From positions 3,348,001 through 3,412,000 of the forward strand of contig NZ_AP026978.1 of assembly GCF_027924405.1 (NCBI RefSeq): a stretch of 64,000 bases of DNA, in the 5' to 3' direction. Shown here piece after piece: positions 1 to 8,662 of this stretch; the stretch's first letter is position 1, and every line of letters begins with the position of its first letter. Below the pieces are notes generated by a model. That model had not been told where the DNA came from and searched no databases. It saw nothing but the letters and a program-made list of their open reading frames with translations. Source of the stretch: Nocardia sputorum (GTDB taxonomy: Bacteria > Actinomycetota > Actinomycetes > Mycobacteriales > Mycobacteriaceae). The position numbers and the translations under genes were made by a program.

Positions 1-70
1 GTTCTTCTCTGCTCCAGGTGTTGCTCATGCCCGGACGCTAGCCAGCTGCTGATCCGCAGGGCAGCGGCAG

Positions 71-104
71 TGTCCAGTGAGCGGGATCTCCCGCTGAATG
101 GAAA
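71..104. promoter_or_regulatory. Tandem operator-like sites upstream of the first FAD dehydrogenase
   Basis: Two head-to-tail 17-mers (71-87 and 88-104) match the window-wide near-palindrome TGTCCRCTSAGYGGACA. Together they form an inverted repeat, TCCAGTGAGCGGGA facing TCCCGCTGAATGGA. They sit about 75 bp before the start at 180. This is the only place where two copies abut. The likely reader is the IclR protein encoded at 16226, which is inference. Confidence 0.6.
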
Positions 105-179
105 GTCGAGCCGGTCTCTGCGGGCATGGAACTTACCGTGAGGCGTTCCAGCCGATCTCTGAGAGTGGAGTTCTCGATC

Positions 180-1877
180 ATGGCGAAGAAGCCGATGCCC
201 CCGCTCACCATCGCCCGCGATACGACTGTCGATCTTCTCGTCGTGGGGTCTGGTACCGGCATGGCTGCCGCGCTCGCCGCGCACGAATCCGGACTGTCCG
301 CTCTCATCGTGGAGAAGACCGCCTACGTCGGTGGCTCCACCGCGCGCTCCGGCGGTGCCTTCTGGATCCCCGGAAGCTCGATCCTGCCCGACAACGGGCC
401 TGCCGCGCTGGCCGAGGCGCGGACGTACATCCAAGCGGTAGTGGGGGATTCCGCCCCTGCCGAGCGTGGCGAGGCGTTTCTCGAGTCCGGACCGTCGACG
501 GTCGCGATGCTGGAGCGCACGACGCCGATGCGTTTCTTCTGGGCGCGGGGCTACTCCGATTACCACCCGGAGGAGCCCGGCGGCCGGGCTGAGGGCCGCA
601 CCTGCGAGTGCCGCCCGTTCGACGCCTCGGTGCTGGGCGCGGAGCGGCCGCGGCTACGGGCAGGCGTGATGAAGGCGTCGTTCCCGATGCCGGTGACCGG
701 CGCGGACTACAAATGGATGAACCTGGTCGCGCGCAAACCGCTCAAGGCGTTTTCCCGCATCCTGCGTCGGGCGTCGCTGGGTATCGGCGGCATGCTGATC
801 GGTCGTGAGTACGTGGCTGGAGGGCAGGCGCTCGCGGCCGGCCTTTTCGCGGGCGTGCTGCGAGCGGGTATCCCGGTGTGGACCGAGACGAGCCTGGTAC
901 GCCTGATCCAGGACGGCGATCGAGTGACTGGTGCGGTGCTGAGTCAAGGCGGTAGGGAGATCACCGTGACCGCGCGGAGCGGCGTGGTTCTCGCCGCCGG
1001 TGGGTTCGACCATGACATGGTGGCCCGGCACAAGTTCCAGTCGCCGAAGCTCGAGGAAGACGCCAGCCTCGGCTCCGAAGGTAACACCGGTGATGCCATC
1101 GTCGCCGCGCAGGAGCTCGGCGCCGCCATCGCGCTGATGGACCAGGCGTGGTGGTTCCCCGCCTTCGCGGCATTGCCCGGCGCCGCTCCGCAGGTCATGC
1201 TCGCCGAACGCTCCTTGCCGGGCTCGTTCGTCATCGATCAGACAGGCCGCCGATTCATAAACGAGGCGACCGACTACATGTCCTTTGGTCAGGCGCTGCT
1301 GGAGCGGGAGCGGCGCGGCGACCCGGTCGAGCAGATGTGGCTGGTGTTCGACCAGCGGTACCGCAACAGCTACATCATGGCCGGCCGCGCATTCCCGAAG
1401 CAGCCGTTGCCGGAGTCCTGGTACGAGGCCGGAATCGCCTACCGGGCCGACGATCCCGCCGCACTGGCCCGAGCGATCGGTGTGCCCGAGGCCGCCCTCA
1501 CCGAGACCTTCCGCGAGATCAACCGGTACGCCGAGAGCGGCACCGATCCGGATTTCGCGCGCGGCGAGAGCGCCTACGACCGCTACTACGGCGACCCGAC
1601 GGTTTCCCCGAACCCGAATCTGGCGCCGCTGGACACCGCGCCGTTCTATGCGGTGAAGATGGTCCTCAGCGACCTCGGTACCTGCGGTGGCGTAGTGGCC
1701 GACCGGAATGCGCGGGTGCTGCGCGAGGACGGCAGTGTCATCGAGGGCCTGTACGCCATCGGCAACACCGCCGCGAACGCTTTCGGCGCAACCTATCCCG
1801 GCGCAGGCGCCACAATCGGCCAAGGCCTCGTCTATGGCTATATCGCTGCGCGGCACGCGGCGGAACAGATGCGTTGA
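180..1877 (+). CDS. KstD-like FAD-dependent dehydrogenase
   Basis: A 565-aa flavoprotein of the FAD_binding_2 / 3-ketosteroid delta1-dehydrogenase type, which would introduce a 1,2 double bond into a 3-oxo ring. The N-terminal dinucleotide-binding motif VVGSGTG spans about residues 21-27 and ends in an acidic residue (E45), followed by a GGS-rich FAD segment. Near the C-terminus, ATYPGAGATIG carries the Tyr and Gly spacing (Y-x3-G) of the KstD active site. I chose ATG 180 because GGAG lies about 9 nt upstream; an in-frame ATG at 126 lacks a clear ribosome site. The tandem operator at 71-104 precedes it. A fumarate-reductase-like or other ring-dehydrogenase specificity cannot be excluded. Confidence 0.85.
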   Translation: MAKKPMPPLTIARDTTVDLLVVGSGTGMAAALAAHESGLSALIVEKTAYVGGSTARSGGAFWIPGSSILPDNGPAALAEARTYIQAVVGDSAPAERGEAFLESGPSTVAMLERTTPMRFFWARGYSDYHPEEPGGRAEGRTCECRPFDASVLGAERPRLRAGVMKASFPMPVTGADYKWMNLVARKPLKAFSRILRRASLGIGGMLIGREYVAGGQALAAGLFAGVLRAGIPVWTETSLVRLIQDGDRVTGAVLSQGGREITVTARSGVVLAAGGFDHDMVARHKFQSPKLEEDASLGSEGNTGDAIVAAQELGAAIALMDQAWWFPAFAALPGAAPQVMLAERSLPGSFVIDQTGRRFINEATDYMSFGQALLERERRGDPVEQMWLVFDQRYRNSYIMAGRAFPKQPLPESWYEAGIAYRADDPAALARAIGVPEAALTETFREINRYAESGTDPDFARGESAYDRYYGDPTVSPNPNLAPLDTAPFYAVKMVLSDLGTCGGVVADRNARVLREDGSVIEGLYAIGNTAANAFGATYPGAGATIGQGLVYGYIAARHAAEQMR

Positions 1878-2123
1878 CGACCCGCGCCGTCGCTCGGCAC
1901 ACCGAACGACGGCGCTCGGCGGGAGACCCGTTGCGGAGGCGCCAGCGGGCGGCCCTGATGGTCGGTGGGTGTCACCGGTGATCATGCGCGCGATATCTGC
2001 TTCGGCACCAGCAGAATTCGGCTGGGCGACGTGGAGCCCTATCGAGATGCGTTGCTGGTCCCGTTGAGAGGATCCGGCGTTTCTTGGTGCCGCAACTGCC
2101 GAGTTCGAGTTCCACGCCGCAGT

Positions 2124-2171
2124 GCTGAGTCATAGTCCGGCTGTCTTCGCAGCCGCGAGGAATGACTCAGC
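2124..2171. terminator. Compound hairpin between convergent genes
   Basis: A perfect 10-bp inverted repeat (GCTGAGTCAT at 2124-2133 and ATGACTCAGC at 2162-2171) encloses an inner 5-bp stem (GGCTG/CAGCC) with a 6-nt loop. It lies between the convergent genes ending at 1877 and 2348, so a bidirectional terminator is the simplest reading. There is no T-tract. The rest of 1878-2347 holds no gene I can support. Confidence 0.5.
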
Positions 2172-2347
2172 CGCGTAACCTCAGCCGGGGGGTGAACCTT
2201 TGAGGGGCGAGGACGGATGATCGACCACGTCACTCGCGTGATGGGAATGTCGCCTTCGTGTCGGCTCCGCACGCGCAGCGTCTCGCTGAACAGCGCCTGC
2301 GAAGCCGACCCGGAAGCCAGCGAATGGTGTTGAAACAGCTACCAGGG

Positions 2348-3154
2348 TCACACGTGCGTGCCGCCGTCGATGCGCACCTCGGTTCCGGTGATGAAGTAGG
2401 CATCGGGGGAGCCGAGCATCGCCACGACCGCGGCGACGGAGTCGGGTCCGGCGAAGACGGCGCCGCCGGGAAGCGGCAGCGTCGGCGTGATCTTGGTGAA
2501 CAGCTTGAAGTCGGCGTCGGCGGGCAGGCCGGGCCCGATGCTCTGTTTGGCCTCGCCGGTGCCGTCGGTCATTCCGGAGGAGATCGACCCCGGCTGCACG
2601 CTGTTGAACCGGATGCCCTCGGCACTGAACTCCAGCGCCAACGCATGCGTCATCGCCTGGATACCGGCCTTCGACGCGGCGTAGGCGGACATGTAGGGAT
2701 GCGCGAATACCGCCGAGGTGGAGCTGAAGTTGACCACCGCCGGGCCGGTGCCCGCGCGCAGCGCGGGAATCGACTCCCTGGTCACCAGGAAAGTGCCGAC
2801 CAGGTTGATCCGCAACACTTGCTCGAACTCGGCCAGAGTGGTCTGCTCGAAGTGCGCCGAGCGCAATACCCCTGCCGCGTTGACCAGCGTGTCCAGCCCG
2901 CCGAGCCACCGGATCGCATCGGTGACGCCTGCGCGCACGGACTCCTCCTCACTGATGTCCACGACCACGGTGTGCAGGCGTTCGCCGGCGTCCCCGGCCT
3001 TGGCGACGGTATCCCGCAGACCGGCCGCACTGATGTCCGCGGCCACCACTCGACCTCCCTCGGCGAGAATGCGCAGCACACTGGCCTGGCCGATGCCGGA
3101 ACCACCGCCGGTGACGAGGACACGGCGGCCGGTGTAGCGCTGAAGCTGGGACAT
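2348..3154 (-). CDS. SDR-family oxidoreductase
   Basis: A 268-aa classical short-chain dehydrogenase. The glycine-rich NAD(P) motif TGGGSGIG is near residue 15. The catalytic Ser-Tyr-Lys set appears in the FSSTSAV and SAYAASK segments, and the protein ends with the usual DGG tail. It would oxidise or reduce a hydroxyl/keto group of the cluster substrate, as hydroxysteroid dehydrogenases do. It is transcribed divergently from the FAD dehydrogenase at 3420, and the 265-bp gap holds an operator copy. The exact substrate is unknown. Confidence 0.85.
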   Translation of the reverse strand: MSQLQRYTGRRVLVTGGGSGIGQASVLRILAEGGRVVAADISAAGLRDTVAKAGDAGERLHTVVVDISEEESVRAGVTDAIRWLGGLDTLVNAAGVLRSAHFEQTTLAEFEQVLRINLVGTFLVTRESIPALRAGTGPAVVNFSSTSAVFAHPYMSAYAASKAGIQAMTHALALEFSAEGIRFNSVQPGSISSGMTDGTGEAKQSIGPGLPADADFKLFTKITPTLPLPGGAVFAGPDSVAAVVAMLGSPDAYFITGTEVRIDGGTHV

Positions 3155-3249
3155 GCGAGTTTCTCCTGTTTCGGTGAGCGGCGGTGCCGACCGGAGTGGA
3201 CGGCCCGACCGTTGAGAGTGGTGCGCCGCACGGGTCCATCGGCTGGCGC

Positions 3250-3266
3250 GTCCCGCTGAGTGGACA
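3250..3266. promoter_or_regulatory. Operator-like 17-mer in divergent promoter region
   Basis: GTCCCGCTGAGTGGACA is one of the best matches to the shared near-palindrome. It lies between the SDR gene (start 3154, minus) and the FAD dehydrogenase (start 3420, plus), so it could control both. Confidence 0.6.
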
Positions 3267-3419
3267 GCGTCCGCGCAGTCGGCTATGCCGCAGCATTCTG
3301 CGGGCCCTCACCTGGTGTCTCGATGAGCGGAACGGGCCGGTCCGGGCCGTAGTGCGGCTGCCTAGCATCGGCGCACCTGGTGACGCCGCTGTCACTTGGG
3401 ACGACGGGAGGCGTGACCG

Positions 3420-4982
3420 ATGAGCTGGGTCGATTCCGCGGTGCAGTGGGACGAACGATGCGACGTGCTGGTGATCGGCTCGGGCGGCGGCGCGCTGACC
3501 GGCGCCTACACCGCCGCCCGCGAAGGTTTGCGCGTCACGGTGATCGAAGCCACGGACCGCTTCGGCGGGACGACCGCCTATTCCGGTGGCGGCATGTGGT
3601 TTCCGTGCAATCCCGTCCTGCGCCGCGCCGGGGACGACGACACGATCGAAGAGGCACTGGCTTACTTCCGCGCTGTGGTGGGCGATCGTACCCCGGCCGA
3701 ACTGCAGGAGGCGTTCGTGACCGGCGGCGCTCCGCTGATCGAATATCTGGAAAACGATCCCGCCTTCGAATTCCAGGTGCTGCCGTGGCCGGACTACTTC
3801 GGTGCGGCTCCGCACGCACGGGCTGGCGGGCGTCACATCGTTCCTGCGCCGCTGCCCGCCGACGCTCTGGGCCCGCACGCCGGGACGCTGCGTCCGCCGC
3901 TCGGCACCGACCGCGGCAACGAGCCCCCACCCGCGCAGCTGATCGGCGGGCAGGCGCTCATCGGACGGATGTTGCTGGCGCTGAGCAAGCTCCCGAAGGC
4001 GGATTTGCGCCGGGATACCGCCTGCCGCGAGCTGATCCGTCTCGACGGTGCGGTGGCGGGGGCCGTCGTCGCCACGCGGCAAGGACTCCGCCGCATCCGC
4101 GCCGAACGCGGCGTGCTGATCACCGCCGGGGGTTTCGAGCGCAGCGATCGCATGCGGCGCCATTTCGGCGTGCCGGGTAGCAGTCGCGACTCGATGTCGC
4201 CCCCCGCGAACCACGGTGCCGCGATCGAGGCCGCGATGGCGATCGGCGCAGATACCGATTTGATGGACCAAGCCTGGTGGGCGCCGGGACTTACTCATCC
4301 CGACGGCTCCTCCACCTTCTCGCTCTGGTTCACCGGCGGCATCTTTGTCGACGGTGCGGGCAAGCGGTTCACCAACGAATCGGCCCCCTACGACCGGGTG
4401 GCGCGCGACGTGCTGGCCCGCACGGCCGACGGCCGAATGACGCTGCCCTACTGGATGATCCACAGTGGGGAGGTGCCGCAGCCGCCCGTGCTGTTCACCG
4501 GGATTCCGCTTGCCGACCCCGAAGCTTACGAGCGGGCGGGACTCTGGCACGCCGCCGACACCCTACCGGAACTCGCGAACCGCATCGGGGTGCCGCCCGA
4601 CGCTTTGGTGGAGACGGTCACCCGTTTCAACGAACTCGCGGCGGCCGGTGACGATCCGGACTTCGGACGAGGCCGCGAGCCCTACGATCGCTCGGTGCCG
4701 GGATGCTCGAACCCGTTGGTGCCCATCGAAGCAGGGCCGTTCCGGGCAGCGGCCTTCGGTCTCTCCGATCTCGGTACCAAGGGCGGTCTGCGCACCGACA
4801 TCGACGGCCGAGTGCTCGACTCCGAGGGTCTTCCTATCCCCGCGCTCTACGCGGCGGGGAACTCCATGGCCGCGGTCAGCGGTACCACCTACCCCGGAGG
4901 CGGCAACCCGGTCGGAGCCTTGATGGTGTTCGCCCATCGCGCTGCCTGCCACATCGCGAAATCGGCGCGGCCGAAGACGTGA
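3420..4982 (+). CDS. Second KstD-like FAD-dependent dehydrogenase
   Basis: A 520-aa FAD_binding_2 flavoprotein, paralogous in layout to the protein at 180-1877. The dinucleotide motif VIGSGGG is at about residues 18-24, followed by FGGTTAYSGGG. The C-terminal TTYPGGGNPVG keeps the Tyr-x3-Gly spacing of KstD enzymes but differs after it. It is shorter than typical KstD. GGGAG sits about 9 nt before ATG 3420. The two flavoproteins may act on different ring positions (delta1 versus delta4) or stereoisomers; this is inference. Confidence 0.82.
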   Translation: MSWVDSAVQWDERCDVLVIGSGGGALTGAYTAAREGLRVTVIEATDRFGGTTAYSGGGMWFPCNPVLRRAGDDDTIEEALAYFRAVVGDRTPAELQEAFVTGGAPLIEYLENDPAFEFQVLPWPDYFGAAPHARAGGRHIVPAPLPADALGPHAGTLRPPLGTDRGNEPPPAQLIGGQALIGRMLLALSKLPKADLRRDTACRELIRLDGAVAGAVVATRQGLRRIRAERGVLITAGGFERSDRMRRHFGVPGSSRDSMSPPANHGAAIEAAMAIGADTDLMDQAWWAPGLTHPDGSSTFSLWFTGGIFVDGAGKRFTNESAPYDRVARDVLARTADGRMTLPYWMIHSGEVPQPPVLFTGIPLADPEAYERAGLWHAADTLPELANRIGVPPDALVETVTRFNELAAAGDDPDFGRGREPYDRSVPGCSNPLVPIEAGPFRAAAFGLSDLGTKGGLRTDIDGRVLDSEGLPIPALYAAGNSMAAVSGTTYPGGGNPVGALMVFAHRAACHIAKSARPKT

Positions 4983-5168
4983 ACCTCCCGGCAACCGGAT
5001 CCGTCCCGCGCCGTTCCGCTGGCTGAAATTCCGTAGTCCGCAACAGGGCGCCGCGCTCTACGGTCGTCGGCGGTGCCCGGAAGTACGCGGCGATGTCGAC
5101 CGGCCCGCGCAGTGACGACGGGCTCTCGCTCCGGTCCGGAGCGCCCGACAGATCAGGAGAACAACAAC

Positions 5169-6332
5169 GTGAGCAACGATGTACTGGACCGGGTGCGCCC
5201 CCTGCTTCCGGCTATCGCCGACCGCGCCGTCGAGGCCGACCGGCAGCGCCGGGTCCCGGCCGAGACCATCGCCGAACTGAAGGAAGCCGGCGCCTTCCGG
5301 CTGCTGCAGCCGAAGCGATACGGCGGCTATGAGTCCGATCCCAGGGAACTCTACGAGGTGGTACGCGCCCTCGCCGGCGCCTGCCCGTCCACCGGCTGGG
5401 TGACCGCCGTGGTGGGTGTGCACCCGTGGCAGATCTCGCTGTTCGACGAGCGCGCCCAGGATGAGGTCTGGAAGGACGCCCCTGATGCCCTGGTGTCCTC
5501 GTCCTATGCCCCCACCGGCAAGCTCACCGAGGTAGAGGGCGGTTACCGGCTGTCGGGTCGGTGGAACTTCTCCTCCGGCAGCGACCACTGCCAGTGGGTG
5601 CTGCTGGGCACGTTGTGCTCGCGCGATGGTCAGGCGCCGGAGTATCTGACCGCGCTCGTCCCGCGCAGCGACTACACCGTCGACGACGTCTGGAACGTGG
5701 TCGGGTTGTCCGGCACCGGAAGCAACGACATCGTCATCGAGGACGCCTTCGTCCCGGCCCACCGTGCCTACAGTTCGTTGGAGCAGGACCAACTGCGCGG
5801 GCCCGGGCATGCTGTCAACACCGCTCCGATGTACAAGCTGCCGTTCGGCATGGTGTTCTCCTACACGATCACGCACGCGATCGTCGGTGCGGCCCAGGGC
5901 GCCTACACCGCGCATGTCGAGCGGATGAAGGAACGCGTGCGGTTGTCCTACGGCGGTCAGAAGGTTGCCGAAGACGCGTTCGCGCACGTGCGCGTCGCGC
6001 GCGCTGCCGGTGAGATCGACGCGGCGATCCTGACCTTGGACCACAACGTCGCCGAGCAGATGCGCTACGCCGACGCGGGCGAGGTAATTCCCGAGCGGTT
6101 GCGACTGCGGGCCCGTCGTGATCAGGTGCTGGGCACCGAGCGAGCCGTACACGCCGTCGAGATGCTGTTCGAGAACTCCGGCGGGCATTCCATCGCGCGC
6201 GGTAACCCGATCGAACGGCATTGGCGCGACGTGCACGCCGGCAGCGTGCATGTCATCAACGATGTCGAGCGGGCGCTGGCGATGTTCGGCCGTGGCGAGT
6301 TCGGGGTGCCGATCAACGAGGGAATGTACTGA
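5169..6332 (+). CDS. HsaA-like flavin-dependent monooxygenase, oxygenase subunit
   Basis: A 387-aa acyl-CoA-dehydrogenase-fold monooxygenase. It matches remembered mycobacterial HsaA along its length: LLQPKRYGG near the N-terminus, CPSTGWV, the SSGSDH loop, GLSGTGSND, RARRDQV and a C-terminal HWRDVHAG segment. HsaA hydroxylates a phenolic A-ring to a catechol using reduced flavin from HsaB; no flavin reductase is visible here, so one must be supplied from elsewhere. GTG 5169 has AGGAG 8 nt upstream; the longer ORF upstream has no ribosome site. The VOC gene follows after 8 bp. Confidence 0.85.
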   Translation: MSNDVLDRVRPLLPAIADRAVEADRQRRVPAETIAELKEAGAFRLLQPKRYGGYESDPRELYEVVRALAGACPSTGWVTAVVGVHPWQISLFDERAQDEVWKDAPDALVSSSYAPTGKLTEVEGGYRLSGRWNFSSGSDHCQWVLLGTLCSRDGQAPEYLTALVPRSDYTVDDVWNVVGLSGTGSNDIVIEDAFVPAHRAYSSLEQDQLRGPGHAVNTAPMYKLPFGMVFSYTITHAIVGAAQGAYTAHVERMKERVRLSYGGQKVAEDAFAHVRVARAAGEIDAAILTLDHNVAEQMRYADAGEVIPERLRLRARRDQVLGTERAVHAVEMLFENSGGHSIARGNPIERHWRDVHAGSVHVINDVERALAMFGRGEFGVPINEGMY

Positions 6333-6340
6333 GGTTCGTG

Positions 6341-6814
6341 ATGTTCTACGACCTGGCCGAACTGCATCACGTCGGAATCGTGGTCGACGACGTCGAGGCC
6401 GGTGCGGCGGCGCTGCACCGGCTCTACGGGGTGGATGTCACGGTGTTCGACGAGTCGGTGTTCACCTGCCGGATCGAGGGGGTCGCGCAGCAGACCGTGC
6501 AGCGGATGGGGCTGTCGGCCGGGCCTCCCCACGTGGAATTGCTGCGCACGATCCCGGGCTCGCCGATCTGGCAGCCCACCACCGGTATTCACCACTTGGG
6601 GTTCGTCGTCGAGGACGTCGCGACAGCCTCGGCGGAGCTGGCTCGCCGGGGTGCGCCGGTATGGATGATCGGCGGTGATGGCAGCACCGCACCGGGGGCC
6701 TGCTATCACCGCGATCCGCTGGGCCAGATCATCGAGTTGCTCGATCGGGCGACGGCCTCGCGGCTGGCCGCTCGCCGCGGTGGCTTCGGCTGGCGCTGTC
6801 CTGCTCACGAGTGA
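6341..6814 (+). CDS. VOC-family (glyoxalase/epimerase-like) metalloprotein
   Basis: A 157-aa vicinal-oxygen-chelate protein with two beta-alpha-beta3 repeats. Probable metal ligands are the first His in LHHVGIV, the Glu in HVELL, the His in IHHLGF and the Glu in IIELLD. This pattern resembles methylmalonyl-CoA epimerase-like members more than ring-cleaving extradiol dioxygenases, which are longer. It starts 8 bp after the HsaA-like gene and is probably co-translated. It could isomerise or hydrolyse a ring-cleavage or CoA intermediate. A GTG immediately upstream (6338) is an alternative start. Confidence 0.7.
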   Translation: MFYDLAELHHVGIVVDDVEAGAAALHRLYGVDVTVFDESVFTCRIEGVAQQTVQRMGLSAGPPHVELLRTIPGSPIWQPTTGIHHLGFVVEDVATASAELARRGAPVWMIGGDGSTAPGACYHRDPLGQIIELLDRATASRLAARRGGFGWRCPAHE

Positions 6815-6911
6815 GTCGCGGCCGCAACATTCAAGCGGCCGAACTCATTTGGGAGTTCTTTCCGGCCAACCGAGGCCGTTCCCGACGCTGCTGCGGTCGC
6901 CAAGAACAGCA

Positions 6912-6948
6912 CGGAGCCGGAACCCGCGCCACGCGGGTTCCGGCTCCG
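6912..6948. terminator. Perfect 17-bp hairpin between convergent genes
   Basis: A 17-bp perfect stem (6912-6928 and 6932-6948) with a 3-nt loop lies between the VOC gene (ends 6814, plus) and the zinc-ribbon gene (ends 6984, minus). Its position and strength fit a bidirectional transcription terminator. Confidence 0.75.
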
Positions 6949-6983
6949 GTGTGTGCGGTGCAGGCGACCTGTCGGCTACCGGA

Positions 6984-7265
6984 TCAGCTATTGGCGGCCC
7001 GTGTTTCCGCCTCCGCGGGAATCCGGAGTTCTCCGCAGGTCGCCGCCGCTGCGATGGCATCGCGCAGCCGGCCGCAGCCCGGTAGCGACGGGCCATTGCC
7101 CACCGCGTCCCGGAGCTCGGGGCAGCGGGCGGCCGCGGCGGCGTTCCACTGCACGCTGGTCTGCTGCCAGCTGGCCTTGCGAACGAGCACGCCTGCGCCG
7201 CAGTGCTCGCACCGCACCGGCGCCATCGGCACCTCGTTCAGCCGTTCGTCGATGCGCGGCGGCAT
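6984..7265 (-). CDS. Small cysteine-rich (zinc-ribbon-like) protein coupled to kshA
   Basis: A 93-aa protein with a CEHC pair and two later cysteines (in RCPEL and PGCGRL), suggesting a four-Cys metal site. The rest is Ala-rich and probably helical. Its ATG overlaps the kshA stop codon by one base (TGATG), so the two are translationally coupled. I do not know the function. A structural zinc ribbon or an accessory/electron-transfer partner of the oxygenase is possible, but the spacing does not match a plant-type or Rieske ferredoxin. A second Met 13 residues in is an alternative start. Confidence 0.65.
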   Translation of the reverse strand: MPPRIDERLNEVPMAPVRCEHCGAGVLVRKASWQQTSVQWNAAAAARCPELRDAVGNGPSLPGCGRLRDAIAAAATCGELRIPAEAETRAANS

Positions 7266-8434
7266 CAGGCCGAAGCCTCGGCGGAGCCGGTCTGGGCGGC
7301 CAGATCGGCGCGCGCGGCGAGATTGGCGCGGATCTCGGCCTGCCATGCCTCTACCGGGCGGGTGGTGTCCAGTTCGAACTCGAAGCGGTCCACCATTTCC
7401 GGGGTCACATCGGCGACGTCGACGTAGAACTGCTCATACCAGCGGCGCAGCTGGTAGACCGGGCCGTCCTCCTCGCACAGCAGTGGATTGTCGATGCGGG
7501 CCTTGTTCTTCCAGATCACCACGTCCTGCTCGAACCCGACCTTCACCCAGTCGCCCAGGGCGATCGCCGTCGCCATCGCCTGCTCCTCGGGCAGGTTCTG
7601 CGACTTCTTGACGATGATGCCGTACTGCAGCACGAACGAGTTCGCATCGATCGGGTAGTGGCAGTTGAGCAGCACCGTGTGATGATCGCCCTGCTCATAG
7701 TGGTATGTCAGGTCGTCGATCATGAAGGACGGCCCGTAGTACGACGCGACCGACGAAGTTCCCAGCAGTTTGGGAGCGCCTTCGGGGCCGGGCAGGTCCT
7801 CGCGCGCCCCGCTCTTGAAGTACTGCGTGGCGATATGGCCTTCGAACACGTTTTTGAAATAGGTCGGCAGCGAACCGTGGATGTAGAAGAAGTGCGCCAT
7901 GTCCACGACGTTGTCGATGATCTCGCGGCAGTTGGTGTTCACGACGGTGCGGTACCAGTGCCAGTCGGTCCACTCGTCGCTGGTCGCGCCGTCGATCCGG
8001 GGAATGGCGACGTCCGGGTCGGGCTTCTTGCCCTCCGGGTCGTTCCACACGAACAGCATTCCGTCTTGCTCGAGCGCATGCCAGGTGCGCGTCCGGGCCA
8101 GCGGCGGCACCCGGCGGCCGTAGGGGATCTCCTTGCAGCGACCGTCACCACCCCAGCGCCAGTCGTGGAAGGGGCAGGCGACGGCGTCGCCTTTGACGGT
8201 GCCCTGGCTGAGGTCGCCGCCCATGTGCCTGCAGTAGGCGTCGAGAACGTTGAGCGTGCCGTTCTCGCCGCGGAACACCACGAGTTTGGTGCCGAAAGCC
8301 TCGATGGCGTGCGGTTTGCCGTCGGCGAAATCGCGGATCAGTCCGAGGCAGTGCCAGCCGCGCGCGAAACGCGTCGGAGCCGCTGCTGCTTCGATACTGC
8401 GGACTTCCTGCGATTCCTGCTGAACCGGATTCAT
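7265..8434 (-). CDS. kshA: Rieske oxygenase, 3-ketosteroid 9alpha-hydroxylase oxygenase subunit
   Basis: A 389-aa Rieske non-haem iron oxygenase that aligns closely with mycobacterial KshA. The Rieske ligands are C68, H70, C87 and H90 (YCRHMGG and CPFHDW). The mononuclear-iron region has DNVVDMAHFFYIHG, and QLRRWYEQFYVDVADV occurs near the C-terminus. KshA hydroxylates C9 of 3-ketosteroids, which with delta1-dehydrogenation leads to B-ring opening. It needs the reductase KshB, which is not in the window. GTG-free start: ATG 8434 has GGAGGG 6 nt upstream. The promoter side faces two operator copies (8545-8596). Confidence 0.9.
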   Translation of the reverse strand: MNPVQQESQEVRSIEAAAAPTRFARGWHCLGLIRDFADGKPHAIEAFGTKLVVFRGENGTLNVLDAYCRHMGGDLSQGTVKGDAVACPFHDWRWGGDGRCKEIPYGRRVPPLARTRTWHALEQDGMLFVWNDPEGKKPDPDVAIPRIDGATSDEWTDWHWYRTVVNTNCREIIDNVVDMAHFFYIHGSLPTYFKNVFEGHIATQYFKSGAREDLPGPEGAPKLLGTSSVASYYGPSFMIDDLTYHYEQGDHHTVLLNCHYPIDANSFVLQYGIIVKKSQNLPEEQAMATAIALGDWVKVGFEQDVVIWKNKARIDNPLLCEEDGPVYQLRRWYEQFYVDVADVTPEMVDRFEFELDTTRPVEAWQAEIRANLAARADLAAQTGSAEASA

Positions 8435-8544
8435 GTCCACCCTCCTGGGATGAGAGAACGCAAGCGAGCTTGTTGGGCCGCAATGCACGGCTGCTTGCGC
8501 TGCGAACTCGTTCTAGCAGTCGCGGTGTGGCCTCTCGGCAAGTG

Positions 8545-8596
8545 ATTTCACTCACTGGGACGGGTGCGGCACGGCCGGTTGTCCACTGGGCGGACG
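8545..8596. promoter_or_regulatory. Two operator-like 17-mers between kshA and an SDR gene
   Basis: ATTTCACTCACTGGGAC (8545-8561) is a weaker copy and TGTCCACTGGGCGGACG (8580-8596) a strong copy of the shared near-palindrome. They sit between divergent kshA (start 8434) and the SDR gene (start 8663). Confidence 0.55.
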
Positions 8597-8662
8597 ACCG
8601 GCGCCGGAGTCGGCGCACTGCGGCCCAGAATCGCCGTGGACCGTCGGCGAAGGAAGGACAGA

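Noticed and set aside
654..1985. 443-aa minus-strand ORF
   Set aside because: It is an antisense shadow of the KstD-like gene: Arg/His/Gly-rich, no motif, no ribosome site.
2949..4550. 533-aa minus-strand ORF
   Set aside because: It overlaps the SDR gene and the second FAD dehydrogenase; composition is that of a high-GC shadow frame.
5000..5060. Operator copy upstream of the HsaA-like gene
   Set aside because: TTCCGCTGGCTGAAAT near 5015 resembles the motif only weakly, with a broken right half; not counted.
5058..6251. 397-aa minus-strand ORF
   Set aside because: Antisense to the HsaA-like gene, whose match to a known family is strong.
6953..8545. 530-aa plus-strand ORF
   Set aside because: Antisense to kshA and its coupled partner; no recognisable domain.
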